64,000 bases of DNA from JAVJUV01 sp047314965 (GTDB lineage Bacteria > Pseudomonadota > Alphaproteobacteria > Rhodobacterales > Rhodobacteraceae). A program made the translations under genes and the position numbers. The notes under the pieces were generated by a model. It worked only from the letters and a program-made list of their open reading frames with translations. It searched no databases and was not told where the DNA came from. The DNA lies in contig NZ_JBLBVK010000045.1 of NCBI RefSeq assembly GCF_047314965.1, positions 1 to 64,000 on the forward strand, in the 5' to 3' direction. Positions 15,829 to 24,534 of the stretch are shown in pieces. How positions within the stretch are numbered: the stretch's first letter is position 1; every line of letters starts with the position of its first letter.

Positions 15829-18294
15829 ATGCTTCGTTTGTTCCGCTGGCTTGTCCGGATCGTTACCGGGCTGGTCCTTCTGGGCCTTATCAGCATCCTT
15901 TTGCTGTACTGGTTTTTCTCACGCTCGGTTCCGCCTTATGACGAAACGCTGGACGTGGCTGGCCTCGATGCGCCGATCGAGATCGTGCGGGACAATGCGG
16001 GCGTCCCGCATATCTTCGGAGAGACGGATCACGACGTCTATTACGGCCTCGGGCTGGCCCATGCTCAGGACCGTTTGTGGCAGATGCTGATGTTCCGGCG
16101 CACCGCGCAAGGCCGCCTGTCTGAATTGTTCGGCCCGCGGACGGTGCGCACCGATGAACTGCTTCGGCGCTTCGATCTTTATGCGCTTGCCGTGCGCTCG
16201 GTCGAGGCGCAGGACGCCTATACACGGGCCGCGCTGGAGGCCTATTCCGACGGAGTGAACGCCTGGCTGCGCGAGGTCAACGAGGGCGCGCGCGGACGTG
16301 GGGCGCCCGAGTTCTGGTTGTTCGAGCCAGCCATCGCGCCGTGGCAGCCGGCCGATTCGGTGGTGATCGGCAAGCTGATGGCGCTGCAGCTCTCCACGCA
16401 TCTCGAAACCGAGGTTCTGCGCGCGCGGACATCGCTGATGCTGCCGGATGCGCGGGTCGCCGATATTCTGCCGGACACGCCGGGCGACGGAATCGCCGAA
16501 TTGCCGGAGTACGCATCGCTGTTCGGCGCGCCCTTGCCCCGGTACGCGGACATGGGCGATACGCCGGGCGATCCGCTGTCGCCGTTCAAGGCACGCGCCT
16601 TCGCGGGGGCCTCGAACGCGTGGGCGGCAGCGCCGTCGCGGTCGGCGGCGGGCGGAACTCTGCTGGCAAACGATCCGCATCTGGAGTTCACGGCGCCCTC
16701 GATCTGGTATCTGGCCCGGCTGGAACTGCAATCGGGCGGCGTCATCGGTGGCACGATACCCGGCGCGCCGGTCGTCCTGGTCGGCCGGTCGGACCGGCTG
16801 GGCTGGGGTCTCACGTCGTCCTACGCCGACGACCAGGACGTGTTCATCGAGAAGCTGAACCCGGACAAGTCGGACGAGGTACTGACGCCCGAGGGCTGGA
16901 AACCGCTCATCTCGCGCCAGTCGATCATCACCGTCAAGGATGCCGACCCGATCACGATCACGCTCCGAAACTCGGAGAACGGTCCGATCCTGCCCGGCAG
17001 CCATTATGATCTTGGCGCCATCACACCGCCCGGCCACGTCGCCTCGCTGGCATGGACCGCCCTGTCGCCGACGGATACCACGATGCAAGCCATGCTCGCC
17101 GTCATGCGTGCGGGCAACATCGAAGAGGCGATGGCCGTGACCGAGGCATTCATTGCTCCGGCCGTGAATCTGACGCTGGTCGATGCCGAGCGGATTGCCA
17201 TGAAGCTGGTCGGCGCCCTGCCCCGTCGCGCTGCGCGCCACCAGACGCAAGGCAGAATGCCTTCGCCGGGCTGGCTTCCGGAAAACCGCTGGCAGGGACG
17301 AATGAACCCTTCGGGCAATCCCTCGTTCGTTGACCCCGAGGGCGGAATCCTGGGCAACACGAACAACAAGAGCGTCGACCGGCCCTTTCCGTTCCATGTC
17401 AGTTTCGACTGGGGCGACACGCAGCGGGTTCAGCGCTGGGAAAGGTTGATGCAATCGCGCGAAGTGCATACGCGGGAAAGCTTCATCGAGGCGCAGCTGG
17501 ATACGGTATCGGTCACCGCGCGGACGCTCTTGCCGCTCGTTGCGCGCGATCTCTGGTTTACCGGAGAAGCGGCCCCCGAGGGTACGCCGGAACGCCGGAG
17601 ACGCGATGCGCTGGACCTTCTGGCCGACTGGAACGGCGAGATGAACGAGCACCTGCCGGAGCCTCTGATCTATGCCGCCTGGATGCGCGCGCTGCAGGAC
17701 AGGCTGATCCGCGACGAGCTGGGTCCCCTTGCGGACGAATATCGCCACCCGGAGCCGATCTTCCTTGAACGGGTCTTTCGCGACGTGGACGGCGCGGCAG
17801 CCTGGTGCGACGTGATCCAGTCAGCCCCCGAGGAGACCTGCACCGAGATCGCGCGGCTGGCGCTGGACGACGCGCTTCTGTGGATCGACGAGACCTGGGG
17901 TCAGTCGCTGGATTCGCTGCGCTGGGGTGATGCGCATCAGGCCACCCACGACCACGGCGTGCTGGGCGATGTGGCCTGGTTCTCGTGGATCGTGAACATC
18001 CGACAGTCCACGAGCGGCGGGGACCAAACGCTGCAAAGCGGTCGAACGCTTGGCGAAGGCCCGGAGCCGTTTCTGAATATCCACGGCGCGGGCTATCGGG
18101 GCGTCTATGATTTCGCGGACCCGGATTCGTCCGTCTTCATTATCTCGACCGGCCAGTCCGGCCATCCCCTGTCGCGGCACTACGACGATCTGGGCGAGTT
18201 GTGGCGGCGGGGAGAATACATCCCGATGACGCTGGACCCGAACCTGGCACGCGCCGGGGCGGTGGGCGTGATGCGGCTGGTGCCGGGGGGGTAA
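15829..18294 (+). CDS. Penicillin-acylase-family (Ntn-hydrolase) protein
   Basis: The 821-residue precursor has an N-terminal membrane anchor or signal (residues 8-30, VRIVTGLVLLGLISILLLYW), an alpha-chain region with VRDNAGVPHIFGE and GLAHAQDRLWQM, and the autocleavage site where Ser262 in GASNAW would become the catalytic N-terminal nucleophile of the beta chain. Later motifs include NDPHLEF and GWGLTSSYAD. Family members cleave amides such as beta-lactams or acyl-homoserine lactones in the periplasm. The start at 15829 is chosen because an upstream in-frame ATG at 15748 overlaps the divergent gene and adds residues before the signal. Confidence 0.9.
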   Translation: MLRLFRWLVRIVTGLVLLGLISILLLYWFFSRSVPPYDETLDVAGLDAPIEIVRDNAGVPHIFGETDHDVYYGLGLAHAQDRLWQMLMFRRTAQGRLSELFGPRTVRTDELLRRFDLYALAVRSVEAQDAYTRAALEAYSDGVNAWLREVNEGARGRGAPEFWLFEPAIAPWQPADSVVIGKLMALQLSTHLETEVLRARTSLMLPDARVADILPDTPGDGIAELPEYASLFGAPLPRYADMGDTPGDPLSPFKARAFAGASNAWAAAPSRSAAGGTLLANDPHLEFTAPSIWYLARLELQSGGVIGGTIPGAPVVLVGRSDRLGWGLTSSYADDQDVFIEKLNPDKSDEVLTPEGWKPLISRQSIITVKDADPITITLRNSENGPILPGSHYDLGAITPPGHVASLAWTALSPTDTTMQAMLAVMRAGNIEEAMAVTEAFIAPAVNLTLVDAERIAMKLVGALPRRAARHQTQGRMPSPGWLPENRWQGRMNPSGNPSFVDPEGGILGNTNNKSVDRPFPFHVSFDWGDTQRVQRWERLMQSREVHTRESFIEAQLDTVSVTARTLLPLVARDLWFTGEAAPEGTPERRRRDALDLLADWNGEMNEHLPEPLIYAAWMRALQDRLIRDELGPLADEYRHPEPIFLERVFRDVDGAAAWCDVIQSAPEETCTEIARLALDDALLWIDETWGQSLDSLRWGDAHQATHDHGVLGDVAWFSWIVNIRQSTSGGDQTLQSGRTLGEGPEPFLNIHGAGYRGVYDFADPDSSVFIISTGQSGHPLSRHYDDLGELWRRGEYIPMTLDPNLARAGAVGVMRLVPGG

Positions 18295-18356
18295 TCACTT
18301 TTCCGCTTAATTTGTTCGCATGGAAACGGTAATCTCAAGAAAAAAGGTGATCGGGC

Positions 18357-19358
18357 ATGCCATTCTCCGTCTGGGCCAGGGGCGACAGTTCCAGCGCGAA
18401 CAACTCCTCTTTGAACACCGAGAGCACGAACCAGCAGCCGACGACGCTTCTGACTTTTGAAGCGACGGCAGGGGGCGACGAGAAGCTCGAGTTCAACAAG
18501 GGCGCGGGAACGGCAGACGAGGACACGGTCGTGTATTTGAACAGCGACCCGACACCCTACACCTTTGTTCTGGAGTTCGGCGGCTACCTTCCTCAGTCAA
18601 ACAAGCTCTCGAATGTGAACGGCGAGGATTTGCGCGGTGCCGAAATCTATGTGCTGACCATCGAAGCGACCGGGGAGCGCTTTTTCTTTCTCGCGGGTTC
18701 TGACGGCTCGCAGTTCTATTTCGACATCATGGACGCCTTTCCGAACGGTGCGCATGCCATACAGGGTCTGTTCGCCTGCTATACGGAAGGCACGCTGATC
18801 GAGACGCCGGACGGGCCGCGGCCGATCGAGGCGATTGCACCGGGCGATCTGGTGACCACACTGGACGGACGGCATGTGCCCGTGCGGTTCTCTGCGAAGC
18901 GACATGTTCGCGCACGCGAGCTACGGGCGTTTCCGGCCCTTCAGCCAATCCTGATACCGGCCGGATCCGTTGCCCCGGGCATGCCATCCTCGGACCTGAC
19001 GGTGTCGGCGCTGCACCGCGTTCTTGTCCGCGACCCGGATATCGAGCTTCTGTTTGGTCTCGACGCCGCCTATGTCGCCGCGCGCGATCTGCCACGGGCG
19101 CGCCCCGCGCCGATCAGGGACTTGACCTATGTCCACGTGCTCTGCGACAGCCACGAATGCCTGATCGCCAATGGCTGCCAAAGCGAGAGCCTTCTGCCTG
19201 GCGACGTGGCGCTTGCCTCGCTGGGCCAAGCGGATGCCGCGAGGGTACGCGAAATCGTCGGGGAGCGCCCGGTCCACACGGCATTTCCCTGCCTGAAGGG
19301 GTACGAAGCCGCGCTTTGGAGGCGGGTCGTCCTTGACCGTGAGAAGCTGACGGCCTGA
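18357..19358 (+). CDS. Hint (hedgehog/intein-type) domain protein
   Basis: The 333-residue protein has a Ser/Asn/Thr-rich N terminus (residues 1-30), an unrecognised acidic region to about residue 138, then a Hint domain starting at Cys141 (CYTEGTLIETPDGPRPIEAI), with the block-B-like His220 (VSALHRVLV) and a late YVHVLCDSHECLIANG block. Hint domains self-cleave or splice; here no C-terminal extein follows, so cleavage at the Cys to release the N-terminal part is the plausible outcome. AAAGGTGAT precedes the ATG. No signal peptide is visible. The N-terminal part is richer in A/T than its neighbours. Confidence 0.8.
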   Translation: MPFSVWARGDSSSANNSSLNTESTNQQPTTLLTFEATAGGDEKLEFNKGAGTADEDTVVYLNSDPTPYTFVLEFGGYLPQSNKLSNVNGEDLRGAEIYVLTIEATGERFFFLAGSDGSQFYFDIMDAFPNGAHAIQGLFACYTEGTLIETPDGPRPIEAIAPGDLVTTLDGRHVPVRFSAKRHVRARELRAFPALQPILIPAGSVAPGMPSSDLTVSALHRVLVRDPDIELLFGLDAAYVAARDLPRARPAPIRDLTYVHVLCDSHECLIANGCQSESLLPGDVALASLGQADAARVREIVGERPVHTAFPCLKGYEAALWRRVVLDREKLTA

Positions 19359-19361
19359 GCC

Positions 19362-20636
19362 TCAGAGGCGAGAGAAGCGCACGGCCTGGGCCGGTGTCCA
19401 GTTCACAGTCAGGTCACTGCCATCCTCGGTCTTGATCTCTGTCTCGACCACGCCCTGTTCATAGAGCCAGGCCCGGCGGCGGCCGTCCTCGTGACCGAGA
19501 TGCAGGGTCTCCTGCACGCGGTCCCGGTCGAGTTCCGACGTCACGGCCGCGATGACCGCGTCCAGCCCCTCGCCCGTCACCGCTGACATCGCCTGAACGT
19601 TTTCCTTGCGCGCGGCGAGCGTCACGAGCGCCTCGCGTTCGGCCGGCTCGAGAAGATCGATCTTGTTCCAGACTTCGATCAGCGGCGTGGTGCGAGCGAC
19701 GCCCAGGTCTTCGAGGATGGTCTCGACATCCTTTGCCTGTTCCTCGGTTTCCGGGTGGGCGATATCGCGGACGTGGAGGATCAGATCGGCTTCGAGCACT
19801 TCTTCCAATGTGGCGCGGAAGGCCGCCACGAGTTGCGTCGGCAGGTCCGAAATAAAGCCCACCGTATCGGAGAGGATGACGTCGCGCCCTGTGGGAAGCC
19901 GCACGGCGCGCATGGTGGGATCGAGCGTGGCGAACAGCATGTCTTTCGCCAGAACCTCGGCCCCCGTCATGCGATTGAACAGCGTGGACTTACCTGCGTT
20001 GGTGTAGCCCACCAGCGCAACGATCGGATAGGGCACCTTGGCGCGCGCGGCACGGTGCAGACTGCGGGTCTTGACGACCTTCTCCAGTTGCCGCTTGAGC
20101 CGGGTCAGCTGTTCGTCGATGGCGCGGCGGTCGGCCTCGATCTGGGTTTCGCCGGGGCCGCCGACAAAGCCGAGTCCGCCGCGCTGGCGTTCGAGGTGGG
20201 TCCAGGCGCGCACAAGTCGCGTGCGCTGGTAGCTGAGAGCCGCCATTTCGACCTGAAGCACGCCTTCGCGGGTCGCGGCCCGGTCGGAGAAGATTTCGAG
20301 GATGAGTCCGGTCCGGTCGAGGAGCTTGGTTTTCCACTCGCGTTCAAGATTGCGCTGCTGGACCGGCGTGACGGGGCCATCGATCAGGACCAGCCCGATC
20401 TCCTCGGCGGCAATGCGGGCGCCCAGTTCCTCGATCTTGCCCTTTCCGAACAGCATCCCCGGTTGCGGTTTCTGAAGCCGAACGATCTGAGCCCCGACGA
20501 CATCCAGGCCCGGCAACGCATGAGCAAGCGACACGGCCTCCTCAAGCGCATAACGCGCGTCACGTCTGTCAGGCTCGCTGGTGATGTCGGGATGCAGAAC
20601 GAGCGCGCGGGTTTCTGTCGCGGCCGTCTTTTCCAA
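19362..20636 (-). CDS. hflX: Ribosome-associated GTPase HflX
   Basis: The 424-residue protein has the HflX N-terminal nucleotide-binding domain (PGLDVVGAQIVRLQKPQPG, MLFGKGKIEELG), a coiled linker, and a GTPase domain with the P-loop GYTNAGKSTLFNRM, DTVGFISDLPTQLV as G3 and NKID as G4. HflX splits stalled or hibernating ribosomes. It starts 2 bp after hfq on the same strand, the hfq-hflX pairing seen in many proteobacteria. Its end is 3 bp from the end of the opposing Hint gene, so no separate terminator space exists. Confidence 0.95.
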   Translation of the reverse strand: MEKTAATETRALVLHPDITSEPDRRDARYALEEAVSLAHALPGLDVVGAQIVRLQKPQPGMLFGKGKIEELGARIAAEEIGLVLIDGPVTPVQQRNLEREWKTKLLDRTGLILEIFSDRAATREGVLQVEMAALSYQRTRLVRAWTHLERQRGGLGFVGGPGETQIEADRRAIDEQLTRLKRQLEKVVKTRSLHRAARAKVPYPIVALVGYTNAGKSTLFNRMTGAEVLAKDMLFATLDPTMRAVRLPTGRDVILSDTVGFISDLPTQLVAAFRATLEEVLEADLILHVRDIAHPETEEQAKDVETILEDLGVARTTPLIEVWNKIDLLEPAEREALVTLAARKENVQAMSAVTGEGLDAVIAAVTSELDRDRVQETLHLGHEDGRRRAWLYEQGVVETEIKTEDGSDLTVNWTPAQAVRFSRL

Positions 20637-20638
20637 TC

Positions 20639-20872
20639 TTACTCTTCACCCTCGTAAAGACTGATCGGCTGAGCCGGCATGATTGTGGAAATCGCATGCT
20701 TGTAGACGAGTTGCGACTGTCCATCGCGGCGCAGCAACACACAAAAGTTGTCGAACCAGGTGATGACACCTTGCAGCTTGACGCCATTGATCAGGAAGAT
20801 GGTCACCGGAACCTTTGTCTTCCTAACGTGATTCAGAAATGCGTCCTGCAAATTCTGTCTGTCCGAAGCCAT
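20639..20872 (-). CDS. hfq: RNA chaperone Hfq
   Basis: The 77-residue protein has Sm1 (FLINGVKLQGVITWFDNFCV) and the Sm2 YKHAISTI motif with the conserved KH pair. N-terminal QDAFLNHVRKTKVPV carries the proximal RNA-binding residues. It is short, lacking the long C-terminal tail of enteric Hfq, as is usual in alphaproteobacteria. Hfq promotes base pairing between small RNAs and mRNAs, which matters here because a candidate CU-rich small RNA is present at about 63100. The start at 20872 gives the standard MxSDRQNLQ N terminus. Confidence 0.97.
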   Translation of the reverse strand: MASDRQNLQDAFLNHVRKTKVPVTIFLINGVKLQGVITWFDNFCVLLRRDGQSQLVYKHAISTIMPAQPISLYEGEE

Positions 20873-21017
20873 GAGCTTTTTAGCCTTTTTTCTTTCCGCC
20901 GGAAAATCACCGGCTGGTGGAACGTGGAAACAATATGTAACGCCCGATTGACGCTGGCTACCCCCAAAAAAGGCCCAATCCGGACCTTTTTCACGGCATT
21001 TCAATCGCTTCTGTACG

Positions 21018-22538
21018 TTAACGCCAGAACTCGGGGTTCAAAAGCGCAATGATCGCCAATGTTTCAAGGCGACCGAGAATCATGGCTGCACTGAGAATCG
21101 CCTTTGCCGCATCGTTCAGTTGAGCGAGATTCACAGGCACGTCTCCCGCAACTTCGGTCAGCGGACCGGTTGTGGACAGAGTTGCAATGGTCAAAATAAT
21201 GGCGCTTTCGAAGTCGACGCCCGCCACCAGGGTCAGGCCAAGTGTGACGACAGCGATCGACATCGCGAACAGCATGAAGAACACCCATGCGACATAGGCG
21301 CCCTGCCGGCGGAGTCGCCGGGCCGCCTGCCCCGCGCCGCCGATCGACGACGGCTGGACCAGCTTTTCCATCTCCCGCAGTCCGTGCTTGTAGAGCGCAT
21401 AGACCCGGAGCAGCTTGACCCCGCCCGCGGTCGTGGCCACGCCACCGCCAAAGACCGCCAGACCGAGAAGCAGCACCCCCGGCGAGCCCAGGCCCGACCA
21501 GGCCCGCGCCGTGGCCCAGTGGCTGGATTCGAACCCGGTGGTGGTCAGGAACGACGTCACCGTGAACAGCGATCCCCAAAGTGCCATCAGTCCTTCGAAA
21601 GCCGTGACCTCCAGACCCTCCTCGAAACTCGCGCCGAAATGACGGAAGAACAGCAGGGTCGACAGCGACAGGATGATGAGCAGGCCAAAGCGCAGTTCCG
21701 GATCCCGCCACAGGCTTCGCCACCCGTCGGCACGCTCGTCCGAAGAAAAGGTCAGGCGCGTCAGGGCAAACACCATGAAAAGGAGCATGAGCGCCTCGCC
21801 CGCCACGCCCGAGTTGTTGGCAGATATGCCACCCACGGGGGATATCCCGGATGTCGCCATCGTCGACATCGCGTGGCAGAACGATACCAAGGGGCTGTCC
21901 CCAGCAATCAAGAGCGCGATCCAGAGCGCGCTTGTCAGGCCCGCGTAGATCGGCAGCAGGCGAAGCGCGAACCGGACCAGACGCTCGGACGCGTCCGCGA
22001 CCCGATCGATCTGCATCGTGCCGACCGCCGCGCCGCTGCCCACTTCGCGCGTGGACGAAACCTCGAAACCGCCGAGGTTCAGGGGCGCCATGACCGCGAT
22101 GGCCGTGACCCAGATGAAGAGCCCGCCCATCCAGCCGACGAAGGCGCGCCAGAGATGCACGGTGGGCGGCAGACGGTCGGTTTCGAACAGTGTCAGACCC
22201 GTGGTTGTCAGGCTGGAGACCATTTCGAGATAGGCGTTGAGGAAACGCGTGTCCGGAACGGCCTCGTTGAACGGCACAGCCAGCATGACGGGCAGGACCG
22301 CGAAGGTCATCAGGATCGAGATCAGGTGGCTGCGTCCCTGCCGCCGGATGCGGTAATTCGCCGTTGCGAGCGCGATCATCGCGAAGAGCACGAGGAACAG
22401 AATCGACCAGTAGAAAAAGGCCCGCGCGGTTTCATGGTCGTTCACCGCGACACCGTGTACGGCGGGAACCATCATCGCAAGCGCACCGATCCCGAGCAGG
22501 ATCACGATGAACGGCAGTTCCGCGAACCGGGCGAGCAT
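21018..22538 (-). CDS. trkH: Trk potassium uptake transmembrane subunit TrkH
   Basis: The 506-residue protein has about eleven hydrophobic segments and repeated pore-loop motifs such as SSLTTTGLT, MSTMATSGISP, FLTTTGFES and IATLSTTGPL, the four selectivity-filter repeats of the TrkH/KtrB family. It forms the potassium channel of the Trk system, gated by TrkA on the cytoplasmic side. The ATG shares its first base with the trkA stop (TGATG), so trkA and trkH are coupled. Confidence 0.95.
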   Translation of the reverse strand: MLARFAELPFIVILLGIGALAMMVPAVHGVAVNDHETARAFFYWSILFLVLFAMIALATANYRIRRQGRSHLISILMTFAVLPVMLAVPFNEAVPDTRFLNAYLEMVSSLTTTGLTLFETDRLPPTVHLWRAFVGWMGGLFIWVTAIAVMAPLNLGGFEVSSTREVGSGAAVGTMQIDRVADASERLVRFALRLLPIYAGLTSALWIALLIAGDSPLVSFCHAMSTMATSGISPVGGISANNSGVAGEALMLLFMVFALTRLTFSSDERADGWRSLWRDPELRFGLLIILSLSTLLFFRHFGASFEEGLEVTAFEGLMALWGSLFTVTSFLTTTGFESSHWATARAWSGLGSPGVLLLGLAVFGGGVATTAGGVKLLRVYALYKHGLREMEKLVQPSSIGGAGQAARRLRRQGAYVAWVFFMLFAMSIAVVTLGLTLVAGVDFESAIILTIATLSTTGPLTEVAGDVPVNLAQLNDAAKAILSAAMILGRLETLAIIALLNPEFWR

Positions 22539-23914
22539 CAGAAGAAGTCGATCGAGACCTGGAACAGCCGCTCGACCTCCGGCACGTCGTCGGCCATGGC
22601 GAAGACCACGATCACATCGCCCTCGTCGATGCGCAGGCTCCCGGTGGGCTTGACCACCTTGCCGTCCTTCATCACCGCGCCGACCAGCACGCCTTCGGGG
22701 AAGTCGATGTCGCGGATGGCCTTGCCGGCTATGGGCGACGTTCCGAGGATCTGCGCCTCGATCACCTCGGCCTCCGCGTCTCCGATCGAGTAGACGCCGC
22801 GCACCCGCCCGTGCCGGATATGGCGCAGGATCGAAGAGACCGTTGTGGCGCGCGGGTTGATGTAGGCGTCGATCTCCAGAGGCTCCATCAACGGCAGAAG
22901 CGTCGGATCGTTGATCAGCGCGATGGCCATCGGGCAGCCCGCCTGCTTGGCCCTGACGCTGGCCAGGAGGTTGGTCTTGTCGTCGTCGGTCACCGCAAGG
23001 ATGGCGTCGGCGCGGTCGACGCCGGCCTCTGCCAGAAGCTCCATGTTCAGCCCGTCGCCATGCAGAACGATAGTCCGCTCCAGCGAATCCGCTGCCCGTT
23101 CGGCGCAGGCGCGGTTCTTCTCGATCACCTTCGCCCGAAGCCGGTCGGCCCGGCCCTCCAGCGCCTTGGCCACCGCCAGACCGACGTTGCCGCCGCCAAC
23201 GATCACGACACGCTCCTGCCGGTGCACGGTCTTGCCGAAGATCTCGAAGGTGCGCGTCACGTCCTCGTTGTGGGATACCACGTAGACCTGGTCGTCGGCA
23301 AAAAGCTGGTCGCCCGGCTCGGGTGCGAAGAGTTTCTCGTTCCGCCGCACGCCCACGACGATGGCCCGCAGCGTCGAAAACAGGTCGGTCAGTTGCCGAA
23401 GCGGCGTGTTCAAAACCGGGCAGTCCTCGTCAAGCTGGATACCGAGAAGCTGCACCTTGCCCCCGAGAAAGAGCTCGGTGTCGAATGCCGCCGGGGCGTT
23501 CAGACGCCGCAGCGCCGCCTCGGCCACTTCGCGTTCGGGGCTGATCACCACGTCGATCGGCAGGTGGTCGCGCCGATAGAGATCGGAATAGATCGCCGTG
23601 AGATAGCTTTGCGACCTCAGACGCGCGATCTTGCGCGGGATCGAGAAGATCGAATGGGCCACCTGGCAGGTGACCATGTTCACCTCGTCCGAGAAGGTTG
23701 CTGCGATGATCATGTCCGCGTCCCGCGCGCCGGCGCGTTCCAGGATGTCGGGATAACTGGCATGGCCCGCGATACCCTGCACGTCCAGCGTATCGGTCGC
23801 CCGACGCACCAGATCGGCATTGTTGTCGACAACGGTGACGTCGTTGCGTTCACCCGAGAGGTGCCGCGCGATCTGCCAGCCGACCTGGCCCGCACCGCAG
23901 ATGATGACCTTCAT
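22538..23914 (-). CDS. trkA: Trk potassium transporter regulatory subunit TrkA
   Basis: The 458-residue cytoplasmic protein has two tandem RCK-N/RCK-C units: the first Rossmann motif is MKVIICGAGQVGWQIARHL and the second RVVIVGGGNVGLAVAKALEG, each with a following TrkA-C region. It binds NAD(H) and nucleotides and gates TrkH. In related bacteria trkAH directly follows ntrYX; here an opposing cupin gene and a repeat lie between them. Confidence 0.95.
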   Translation of the reverse strand: MKVIICGAGQVGWQIARHLSGERNDVTVVDNNADLVRRATDTLDVQGIAGHASYPDILERAGARDADMIIAATFSDEVNMVTCQVAHSIFSIPRKIARLRSQSYLTAIYSDLYRRDHLPIDVVISPEREVAEAALRRLNAPAAFDTELFLGGKVQLLGIQLDEDCPVLNTPLRQLTDLFSTLRAIVVGVRRNEKLFAPEPGDQLFADDQVYVVSHNEDVTRTFEIFGKTVHRQERVVIVGGGNVGLAVAKALEGRADRLRAKVIEKNRACAERAADSLERTIVLHGDGLNMELLAEAGVDRADAILAVTDDDKTNLLASVRAKQAGCPMAIALINDPTLLPLMEPLEIDAYINPRATTVSSILRHIRHGRVRGVYSIGDAEAEVIEAQILGTSPIAGKAIRDIDFPEGVLVGAVMKDGKVVKPTGSLRIDEGDVIVVFAMADDVPEVERLFQVSIDFF

Positions 23915-24042
23915 GGATGCCTCTTGGCCGCCCCGGTTCCCGACTGTCTGGCACGCGCGGTTAACGGGATCAAGCGCAACGAGGCTCTTGAACCCGCGCC
24001 GTGTCCGGCTAGCATCCGCTCAAAGCAAGGGAGACACTGTCC

Positions 24043-24441
24043 ATGAAGATCACGCGAAACGGCGCGGTGCCGTCGAAACAGGGGCCAGAAAGCTATTTCA
24101 CCGGCCAGGTCCGCATGGATATGGAATTCAATACCGAATCTCCCGCGCGCGTGGGCGGCGTGACGGTCACGTTCGCGCCGGGCGCGCGGACCGCATGGCA
24201 CACGCATCCGCTCGGACAGACGCTGATCGTGACCGCGGGGCTTGGCTGGGCAAGGATCGAAGGCGAGCCGAAGCAGGAAATCCGCCCCGGCGACATCGTC
24301 TGGTTTCCGCCGGGCGTGCGGCACTGGCACGGGGCCGCCGACAGCACGGCCATGACCCATATCGCCATCGCGGAATCGATCGACGGCCGGCGCGTGGACT
24401 GGGCCGAGCATGTCAGCGACGAGGACTACCTCGGGGCCTGA
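24043..24441 (+). CDS. Cupin-domain protein (mandelonitrile-lyase/carboxymuconolactone-decarboxylase-associated type)
   Basis: This 132-residue single-domain cupin shows both motifs: GARTAWHTHPLGQTLIVTAG with metal ligands His-x-His and a later Gln, and PGDIVWFPPGVRHWHGA with the third His. AAGGGAGA precedes the start. Small cupins of this kind bind Mn or Fe; some act as hydroxynitrile lyases, others are of unknown function. It is the only plus-strand gene between 19.4 and 32 kb and interrupts the otherwise conserved ntrX-trkA junction. Confidence 0.82.
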   Translation: MKITRNGAVPSKQGPESYFTGQVRMDMEFNTESPARVGGVTVTFAPGARTAWHTHPLGQTLIVTAGLGWARIEGEPKQEIRPGDIVWFPPGVRHWHGAADSTAMTHIAIAESIDGRRVDWAEHVSDEDYLGA

Positions 24442-24460
24442 GCCCCGGCTTCCATCGGCC

Positions 24461-24528
24461 CTGAAATATCCCGGGGGGCCCGGGGGGGAGCGCCCCCCGG
24501 CGGATCGCCGCCGGAGGCGGCGAAACCG
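24461..24528 (+). repeat. Dispersed hairpin repeat, copy C (divergent)
   Basis: The element reads CCTGAAATATCCCGGGG, then a G-run/C-run hairpin around GGGGGGGAGCGCCCCCC, then CGCCGCCGGAGGCGGCGAAACC. The left block is degenerate relative to the other copies, but the order (AAATA block, G-AGC-C hairpin, GGCGGCGAAACC end) is the same. It lies between the convergent cupin and ntrX genes and could serve as a terminator for both. Confidence 0.6.
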
Positions 24529-24534
24529 CGTGTC

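Noticed and set aside
21525..21545. A string resembling a reversed tRNA T-arm (GGATTCGAACCCGG)
   Set aside because: It lies inside the well-supported trkH frame, and no acceptor, D or anticodon stems surround it.
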